Positions 58,747 to 64,000 of a DNA stretch of 64,000 nucleotides are shown here, piece after piece (the stretch's first letter is position 1; every line of letters starts with the position of its first letter). The stretch is from Catellicoccus marimammalium M35/04/3 (GTDB lineage Bacteria; Bacillota; Bacilli; Lactobacillales; Catellicoccaceae): assembly GCF_000313915.1 (NCBI RefSeq), contig NZ_AMYT01000008.1, forward strand, positions 1-64,000, in the 5' to 3' direction. Made by a program: the position numbers and the translations under genes. Below the pieces are notes generated by a model. The model made no database searches. It was not told the DNA's origin and saw only the letters and a program-made list of their open reading frames with translations.

Positions 58747-58753
58747 CTGTTTA

Positions 58754-59230
58754 TTAATTTTCTACTTTAATAATTTCTACTTTCATTTCGCCACCTGGAG
58801 TTGCAATTACCACTTCTTCTCCTAAGTGAGCACCTAATAATGCTTGAGCGATTGGTGAATCATTAGAAATTTTACCAGCAAATGGATCTGCTTCCGCAGA
58901 ACCTACGATAGTATAAGTTTCTTCTTCTCCATCTGGTAATTCTTTAAATGTAACTGTTTTACCTAAAGAAACTTCGTCACTATCTACGCCTTCACTATCA
59001 ATAATTTGAGCAAAACGAATCATATTTTCTAAAGTTGTAATACGACCTTCGACAAAAGCTTGTTCATCTTTTGCAGATTCATATTCAGAGTTTTCTGATA
59101 AGTCCCCGTAGCTACGTGCAATTTTAATACGTTCTACGATTTCAGGACGTTTTTTCATAATTAATTCTTCTAATTCGTTTTCTAATTTTTGTTTTCCTTC
59201 TAAAGTCATTGGAAATACTTTTTCTGCCAT
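58754..59230 (-). CDS. greA: transcription elongation factor GreA
   Basis: GreA rescues backtracked RNA polymerase by stimulating transcript cleavage. The 158 residues consist of an N-terminal coiled coil (about 10-78, with [20 protein letters not shown]; the acidic tip pair lies at the D-E of this region) and a C-terminal FKBP-like domain (about 85-158). AAAGGAG before the ATG at 59230 fixes the start over an ATG 15 codons upstream. It follows mltG on the same strand, a pairing also seen in streptococci and enterococci. Confidence 0.96.
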   Translation of the reverse strand: MAEKVFPMTLEGKQKLENELEELIMKKRPEIVERIKIARSYGDLSENSEYESAKDEQAFVEGRITTLENMIRFAQIIDSEGVDSDEVSLGKTVTFKELPDGEEETYTIVGSAEADPFAGKISNDSPIAQALLGAHLGEEVVIATPGGEMKVEIIKVEN

Positions 59231-59258
59231 GTTTTTCTCTCCTTTAATAAACAATACA

Positions 59259-59279
59259 AAGTGTGGCAAAGCCACACTT
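59259..59279 (-). terminator. hairpin between mltG and greA, possible attenuator
   Basis: A perfect 9-bp stem (AAGTGTGGC with GCCACACTT) around a three-base loop lies just after mltG. The following T run is broken (TTTGTATTG), so it may be only a partial terminator, letting some transcription reach greA. Confidence 0.6.
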
Positions 59280-59285
59280 CATATT

Positions 59286-60425
59286 TTACTTATTATTATA
59301 CCCTTCAATATATTGAGAGCATAGTTTTTCGTGTTCTTCAAATGTTTTTGCGAAGTAAACTTTTCCAGTCTTAATATCAGCGATGAAATACAAGTAATCA
59401 CTCTTTTCAGGATATACAACCGCATCAATCGCTGCTTTACTTGGATTATTGAATGGTCCTGGTCCAAAGCCTGGATTGATATATAAGTTGTATGGAGATT
59501 GTGTTCTTACATCATCTACAGATAAATGAACTTTATGTTCACCCATTGCATACGTTACAGAAATATCTGATTGTAAAGGCATTCCTTTTGCAATACGATT
59601 GAAGAAAACACCAGCAATCTTACGACGATCTTCTTCGGTTACTCCTTCTTTTTCAACTAAAGAAGCAAGAGTTAAGACGTGCTGAACCGTTAAGTTTTGT
59701 TGCTTAATTGGTTCATAGAATTCTTTCATCACCGTATTCATATTGCCTAAAATTTCTTCGACAAATTCTTCTAAAGATTCTTTCTTATACAAGTTATAAG
59801 TTGCTGGATACAAATATCCTTCAAAGTAATAACGTACTTGATCAATCGTTGATTCTTCACTTTGTAATAATTCCGGATATTTTTGTTCCATCTTATTATA
59901 GAAGTCACGGTTACGCATTAAGTTTAAAAATTCTTCTTTTGAGAAATCTGTTTTCTTCTCAATTAAATCACCGATTTGATCTACGGTATATCCTTCTGGA
60001 ATCGTTATCGTAGCAATTGGAATTCCACGAGGGTCAGTAGATCCGCCTTTTTCTAAAGTTGAAACTACTTTTTTCACATCCATGCTTGGAGATAATGCAT
60101 AATAGCCAGCTTGGAAACCTTTTTTCGCATGTGATTTTGCATAGTAAGAGAAGACAAATCCAGATTTAACAATCCCTTTATCTTCTAAGATGCTACCGAT
60201 TTGTTTGGTTGATGAACCCACTGGAATCTCGATTTGATAATCTTTAGTGTCTTTAGGGTTCATTGCTTCTAACCCTGAATTCCAGTAATTATAAAAAGCA
60301 AATCCTAACGCTAAGACACCAATTACTAACGCAATCGCTACAATCATAATGATTCGTTTTTTTGGTTCTTGCGTATCTCGTCTTCTAGACGGTTTTGGAC
60401 TTGGTTTTTTTATTTCTTCTGTCAT
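59286..60425 (-). CDS. mltG: endolytic murein transglycosylase MltG
   Basis: MltG cleaves nascent glycan strands and is thought to release or terminate them. The 379-residue protein has a basic N-terminal cytoplasmic tail, one helix (about 25-47, IIMIVAIALVIGVLALGFAF), a LysM-like domain (about 60-130) and a YceG catalytic domain with the Glu in LVEKEGVTEEDRRKIAGVF near residue 250. The C-terminal FGPGPFNNPSKAAIDAVVYP motif is diagnostic. Its stop is 56 bases before the greA start. Length fits the family in Lactobacillales. Confidence 0.95.
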   Translation of the reverse strand: MTEEIKKPSPKPSRRRDTQEPKKRIIMIVAIALVIGVLALGFAFYNYWNSGLEAMNPKDTKDYQIEIPVGSSTKQIGSILEDKGIVKSGFVFSYYAKSHAKKGFQAGYYALSPSMDVKKVVSTLEKGGSTDPRGIPIATITIPEGYTVDQIGDLIEKKTDFSKEEFLNLMRNRDFYNKMEQKYPELLQSEESTIDQVRYYFEGYLYPATYNLYKKESLEEFVEEILGNMNTVMKEFYEPIKQQNLTVQHVLTLASLVEKEGVTEEDRRKIAGVFFNRIAKGMPLQSDISVTYAMGEHKVHLSVDDVRTQSPYNLYINPGFGPGPFNNPSKAAIDAVVYPEKSDYLYFIADIKTGKVYFAKTFEEHEKLCSQYIEGYNNK

Positions 60426-60550
60426 AAATAAACCTCACCTTATCCTCATTCATTCCTTCTTCTGCTTATAGCACTTTCTTATTATAGCAATACTTATAAT
60501 TAGTTTCAATTATTGCATGAATCTGTTTTCATTGCAATGAAAAAATAAAA

Positions 60551-60578
60551 AAAGAAAGCTTGAAATCAAGCTTTCTTT
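60551..60578 (-). terminator. pgi terminator
   Basis: AAAGAAAGCTTGA pairs with TCAAGCTTTCTTT around two or three bases, followed by T-rich sequence on the minus strand. Confidence 0.85.
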
Positions 60579-60587
60579 CATGGAAAA

Positions 60588-61940
60588 CTATTTATTAAAT
60601 TTATCTAAACGTTCATTTAATTCTTTAGTTTGTTCTTCAAATCCAGGTTTTCCTAATAAAGCGAACATGTTGCTCTTATATTTTTCTACTCCTGGTTGGT
60701 TGAATGGGTTAATTGCGTTTAAGTAACCTGAAATACCAGCAGCTAATTCAAAGAAGTACATCATTTCACCTAATGTACGTTCGCTCATGTCTGCTAAGTT
60801 TAAAACAAAGTTTGGTACATCTCCGTCGATGTGAGCTAATAATACACCTTCAAAGGCTTTGTCGTTTACATCGTTCATGTCACGACCTTGTAAGTAAGCT
60901 AAGCCATCTAAGTTTTCTTCCATTTCTGGAATCATCATTGATTCACGAGGTTGTTCTACGTGTAACACAGTCTCAAAGATGTTACGACGTCCTTCTTGGA
61001 TGAATTGACCTAATGAGTGTAAATCAGTAGAGAAGTTAGCACTTGATGGGTAAATTCCTTTTTGATCTTTACCTTCTGTTTCACCAAATAATTGCTTCCA
61101 CCATTCGCAGAAGTATTGTAAGCTTGGTTCGTAGTTTACTAATAATTCTGTATCTTTACCTTTACGGTATAAGATGTTACGTAATGCAGCGTATTGGTAA
61201 GCTTCGTTTTCTTCTAATTTATCGCTCATGTAAGCTGCACGAGCATCTGCAGCTCCAGCCATTAATTCATCAATGTTTGCTCCTGAAGCAGCTATTGGTA
61301 ATAAACCTACTGCAGTAAATACTGAGTAGCGTCCACCAACGTTATCAGGAATTACAAATGTTTCCCATCCTTCAGCGTCTGCTTCTACTTTTACTGCTCC
61401 ACGTTCACGGTCTGTTGTAGCGTAAATACGTTTGTTTGCTTCTTCTTTACCATATTTTTTCACTAATAATTCTTTGAACACACGGAACGCAATTGCTGGT
61501 TCTGTTGTTGTTCCTGATTTAGAAATTACGTTTACAGAGAAGTCTTTATCTCCAATAATGTCTAATAAATCTTTTAAGTAAGTAGCACTGATGCTGTTTC
61601 CTGCAAAGAAGATTTGTGGTGTATCACTATCTTTTAAGTTGTAGAATGTGTGGTTTAAGAAATCAATCGCAGCACGAGCTCCTAAGTAAGAACCACCAAT
61701 TCCGATAACGATTAAGATATCAGAATCTTTTTTAATTTTTTCAGCTGCTTTTTTAATGCGGTCAAATTCTTCTTTATCGTAGTCCACTGGTAGATCTACC
61801 CAACCTAAAAAGTCAGATCCTGGACCTTTTTTCTCACGTAATAATTCATGTGCACATGACACTTGTGGTTGCATAAATGCTAATTCTTCATCGCTAATAA
61901 AGTTTGCAGATGTTGAATAATCGAATTTAATTTTTGACAT
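60588..61940 (-). CDS. pgi: glucose-6-phosphate isomerase
   Basis: Pgi interconverts glucose-6-phosphate and fructose-6-phosphate, the glycolytic entry and source of the GlmS substrate. The 450 residues fit the short bacterial type. The phosphate-binding [12 protein letters not shown] (near residue 140), the [11 protein letters not shown] segment (near 200), the catalytic Glu in GxxEQ-like [11 protein letters not shown] (near 288), and the C-terminal Lys region [13 protein letters not shown] are present. It has its own promoter and terminator. A TTAGC/GCTAA hairpin lies in the short leader. Confidence 0.96.
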   Translation of the reverse strand: MSKIKFDYSTSANFISDEELAFMQPQVSCAHELLREKKGPGSDFLGWVDLPVDYDKEEFDRIKKAAEKIKKDSDILIVIGIGGSYLGARAAIDFLNHTFYNLKDSDTPQIFFAGNSISATYLKDLLDIIGDKDFSVNVISKSGTTTEPAIAFRVFKELLVKKYGKEEANKRIYATTDRERGAVKVEADAEGWETFVIPDNVGGRYSVFTAVGLLPIAASGANIDELMAGAADARAAYMSDKLEENEAYQYAALRNILYRKGKDTELLVNYEPSLQYFCEWWKQLFGETEGKDQKGIYPSSANFSTDLHSLGQFIQEGRRNIFETVLHVEQPRESMMIPEMEENLDGLAYLQGRDMNDVNDKAFEGVLLAHIDGDVPNFVLNLADMSERTLGEMMYFFELAAGISGYLNAINPFNQPGVEKYKSNMFALLGKPGFEEQTKELNERLDKFNK

Positions 61941-61991
61941 TCCTTATTCCTCCTTGAATCGATTAGCTTTTGCTAACTCATTCTACTAAAT

Positions 61992-62020
61992 AGAATAAAA
62001 TTTTCTCATTCATTTTGCAA
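61992..62020 (-). promoter_or_regulatory. pgi promoter
   Basis: On the minus strand TTGCAA (62020-62015) and TATTCT (61997-61992) are separated by 17 bases, about 50 bases ahead of the start codon. Confidence 0.6.
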
Positions 62021-62069
62021 GCATTTCCAAAACTTTTCATAGGAAGTTTAGTTCTTTTTTTCCATTTGT

Positions 62070-62075
62070 TATAAT
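62070..62075 (+). promoter_or_regulatory. -10 element of the YhiN-type gene
   Basis: A perfect TATAAT lies 25 bases before the start codon, with a poor -35 (TTTAGT) 17 bases upstream. The spacing to the AAAGGAG ribosome site is short. Confidence 0.5.
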
Positions 62076-62099
62076 GAAAAGAAAAAAGGAGCCAAAGTC

Positions 62100-63362
62100 A
62101 TGATTTATGATGTAATTATTATTGGTGCTGGTGCTGCTGGATTATTTGCCAGTGTAGCTGCCAGTCAAGAAGGTGCTTCTGTCCTTGTCTTAGAGAAGAA
62201 TAAAAAAGCAGGCAAGAAATTACGCTTAACTGGTGGTGGACGTTGTAACGTCACTTCTACCCTATCCATCGATGAAATTATTGAAAACATCCCTGGAAAT
62301 GGGAAGTTTCTTTACAGTACATTTTCACAATTTAACAATCAAGATCTATTAACGTTCTTTCCAGAACATCATGTTCCTTTAAAAGAAGAAGACCATGGAC
62401 GAGTTTTCCCAACTACAGATAAAGCAAGAACGATTGTAGAATGTCTAGAAAATACCGCTAAAGAGCAAGGAGCAGAATTTAAATTTCAAACCGAGGTCCA
62501 AAGTATTCGAGAAGAAAATGGCCTTTGGTATGTTAAAACGGAACAAGAATCTTTTTGTGCCTATACTTTAATTATTGCCACTGGAGGTTGTACTTATCGT
62601 CAAACGGGTTCCACAGGGGATGGTTATCGATTTGCTAAAGGTCAAGGTCATACTGTAACTCCGTTATATCCAACCGAAGCACCATTAATTAGTGAAGAAG
62701 CGTTCATTAAAGATCGTACCCTTCAAGGAATTTCTTTACGAGAAGTTGCGCTTACGGTTTGGAATGAACAAGGAAAAAAAGTCATCACACATCAACATGA
62801 CTTATTATTCACGCACTTTGGTTTGTCTGGACCTGCAGCATTGCGTTGTAGTATGTTTATCAATCAACTATTACGCACACAAAAAGAAGTTATAGTCACC
62901 GTAAACTTCCATCCAGAAAAATCAGAAACCGATTGGCAAAAATATTTCCAAACAAAACAAAAAGAAGCAGGAAAAAAATCAGTCAAAAATGCTTGGAATG
63001 ATCAATTTCAAGAACGAGTTTTACTCTTTTTATGTGAACAAAGTGGGATTGATCCACAGCAGCCGGTGCAACAAATTACGCCAGCGCAATACGAAACATT
63101 CTATCAAAAGATGACTGCCCTTCCTCTTTCTATTGTTCGTACCTATCCTTTAGAAAAGGCGTTTGTTACCGGAGGTGGAGTTTCTTTAAAAGAAATCACA
63201 CCTAAAACGCTAGAAAGCAAGAAAAAACAAAATCTATTTTTTGCTGGAGAAGTATTAGATATTAATGCCTATACGGGTGGTTTTAACTTAACTGCTGCCT
63301 TTTGTATGGGCTATGTTGCCGGTAAACAAGCAGCTACGTTGGCGAGCTATTACCATTATTAA
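62100..63362 (+). CDS. HI0933/YhiN-family FAD-dependent oxidoreductase
   Basis: A 420-residue flavoprotein with an N-terminal dinucleotide fold (IIGAGAAGLFASVAA) and the family motifs AGKKLRLTGGGRCNVTS (near residue 36), FFPEHHVPLKEEDHGRVFPTTD near 90 and the C-terminal FFAGEVLDINAYTGGFNLTAAFCMG. YhiN-like proteins are NAD(P)/FAD-dependent but of unestablished role. AAAGGAG precedes the ATG. It is divergent from pgi and about 70 bases upstream of an SDR gene with its own promoter. Confidence 0.9.
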   Translation: MIYDVIIIGAGAAGLFASVAASQEGASVLVLEKNKKAGKKLRLTGGGRCNVTSTLSIDEIIENIPGNGKFLYSTFSQFNNQDLLTFFPEHHVPLKEEDHGRVFPTTDKARTIVECLENTAKEQGAEFKFQTEVQSIREENGLWYVKTEQESFCAYTLIIATGGCTYRQTGSTGDGYRFAKGQGHTVTPLYPTEAPLISEEAFIKDRTLQGISLREVALTVWNEQGKKVITHQHDLLFTHFGLSGPAALRCSMFINQLLRTQKEVIVTVNFHPEKSETDWQKYFQTKQKEAGKKSVKNAWNDQFQERVLLFLCEQSGIDPQQPVQQITPAQYETFYQKMTALPLSIVRTYPLEKAFVTGGGVSLKEITPKTLESKKKQNLFFAGEVLDINAYTGGFNLTAAFCMGYVAGKQAATLASYYHY

Positions 63363-63378
63363 AAACTAGTCATTTCTT

Positions 63379-63411
63379 TTGCATCTTTTTTCACAGAGGA
63401 GTATAGTACTC
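63379..63411 (+). promoter_or_regulatory. SDR gene promoter with a dyad over the -10
   Basis: TTGCAT (63379-63384) and TATAGT (63402-63407) are 17 bases apart. A palindrome GAGTA-TAG-TACTC (63399-63411) covers the -10, suggesting a repressor site. Confidence 0.55.
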
Positions 63412-63435
63412 TACGAAATAAAGGAGATGACAAAA

Positions 63436-64000
63436 ATGGATATCATTCCAAATCGTTTTAAAGACAAAGTAATGATTATTACTGGAGCAGCAGGCGGGAT
63501 CGGAAAAGCTTGTGCCATTCGTGCTGCCAAAGAAGGGGCAAAACTAGTTCTTGGAGATCAAAAAGAAGAAATGAGCCAAGAAACTCTAGAAGAAATTCAA
63601 AAAATCACACCAGATGTGGACTTTTTAGTTGGTGACTTATGTGAAGAAAAAAATTGTCAAGCTTTAGTTCAAACTGCGATTGAAAAATATGGTCGTATCG
63701 ATATTTTAGTGAACAATGCTGGGATTACTGGAATTCCTGCTCCTGTTCATGAAATGAGCGAAGAAATGTTCCGTCATGTACTGGATAGTAACATTATGAT
63801 TGCTTTTTATTGTTCAAAAGCAACTCTTCCTTATATGATGGAACAACACAATGGGTCTATCATTAACGTTTCTTCTGTTGCAGGATTAACGGGATTCCCT
63901 GGACATAGCGCTTATGTTACTTCTAAACATGGGTTAAATGGATTAACTCGTAACATGGCTCTAGATTATGCTTCTTATGGTATTCGTGTAAATGCGGTAA
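63436..64000 (+). CDS. short-chain dehydrogenase/reductase, cut off by the window
   Basis: The gene starts at ATG 63436, eight or nine bases after AAAGGAG, and runs off the right edge after 188 codons, so its C-terminus is missing. It is a classical SDR: the NAD(P)-binding TGAAGGIGKA near residue 18, the NNAG motif near 94, the catalytic Ser in INVSSVAG near 144, and YVTSK with Tyr and Lys near 157. Asp (LGDQKEE near 41) after the second strand suggests NAD preference. Substrate is not predictable. Confidence 0.92.
   Translation, partial: MDIIPNRFKDKVMIITGAAGGIGKACAIRAAKEGAKLVLGDQKEEMSQETLEEIQKITPDVDFLVGDLCEEKNCQALVQTAIEKYGRIDILVNNAGITGIPAPVHEMSEEMFRHVLDSNIMIAFYCSKATLPYMMEQHNGSIINVSSVAGLTGFPGHSAYVTSKHGLNGLTRNMALDYASYGIRVNAV

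Noticed and set aside
1-64000. CRISPR arrays, insertion sequences, prophage or attachment sites
   Set aside because: No regularly spaced repeats, transposase, integrase or phage structural genes were seen on either strand.

Overview
The window is a low-GC Gram-positive chromosome segment that reads as Lactobacillales, closest in feel to Enterococcaceae. The signs are AT-rich coding sequence, strong AGGAGG-type ribosome sites, a mevalonate pathway (mvaS, thiolase, class II HMG-CoA reductase), GapN, MapZ, a bile salt hydrolase, LPXTG surface proteins, and a tmRNA whose tag (AKENNNNFALAA) resembles the enterococcal type. The species cannot be decided from the sequence alone. Pili, bile salt hydrolase, a secreted lysozyme and peroxide defence suggest a gut-associated life. 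No phage, insertion sequence, CRISPR array or rRNA operon is visible; this is mainly core chromosome with a few accessory loci.

Layout. 1-9.8 kb: a possible Fur box at the edge, an unrecognised protein, glmS behind a strong promoter flanked by two NagR-like operator sites, nupC, a DUF4767-like lipoprotein, pepT, the Nif3-like/trmK pair, and rex. 9.9-12.2 kb: an ABC-F ATPase and ssrA. 12.4-16.5 kb: murI-rdgB-yfcE with overlapping ends, an EamA permease and a PepSY protein. 16.5-21.4 kb: dut, a GH25 lysozyme with four C-terminal repeats, tRNA-His, an odd tRNA-Thr(CGU), a broken NlpC/P60 gene, a GyrI-like protein, a CbpB/DarB-like CBS protein and a lone RelE-like protein. 21.4-28.3 kb: cdaA-cdaR-glmM and a large pyruvate:ferredoxin oxidoreductase.

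28.5-39.5 kb: an MFS permease, ahpC-ahpF with a PerR-type box, an RNase Z-like hydrolase, gapN, an arsenate reductase, tRNA-Thr(GGU), an S1-domain protein, a cyclophilin and a MapZ-like division protein that carries an N-terminal zinc ribbon. 39.8-43.4 kb: mvaS, thiolase and HMG-CoA reductase; the last two are separate overlapping genes rather than the fused MvaE known from enterococci, and mvaS has a hairpin between its Shine-Dalgarno and its start codon. 43.4-48 kb: a lipid kinase, bile salt hydrolase, rlmN and several small unknown genes, among them a very short lipoyl-like protein. 48-54.8 kb: a five-gene sortase/pilus operon read on the minus strand, with sortase C first, then a class A-type sortase, an unknown membrane protein, a large adhesin and the presumed major pilin. 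54.9-64 kb: a TDT permease, a CorA-type channel, ttcA, an RsuA-type pseudouridine synthase, greA, mltG, pgi, a YhiN-type flavoprotein and the start of a short-chain dehydrogenase.

Together the genes point to amino-sugar and wall supply (glmS, glmM, murI, mltG) linked through the conserved cda operon to c-di-AMP signalling, and to redox control (Rex, PFOR, GapN, AhpCF). No single undescribed system is proven. The points most worth a second look are the pilus operon with its unknown 144-residue member, the zinc-ribbon MapZ, the mvaS leader hairpin and the split MvaE. Promoters and operators were read by eye, and all function calls rest on motif recognition, not on searches.
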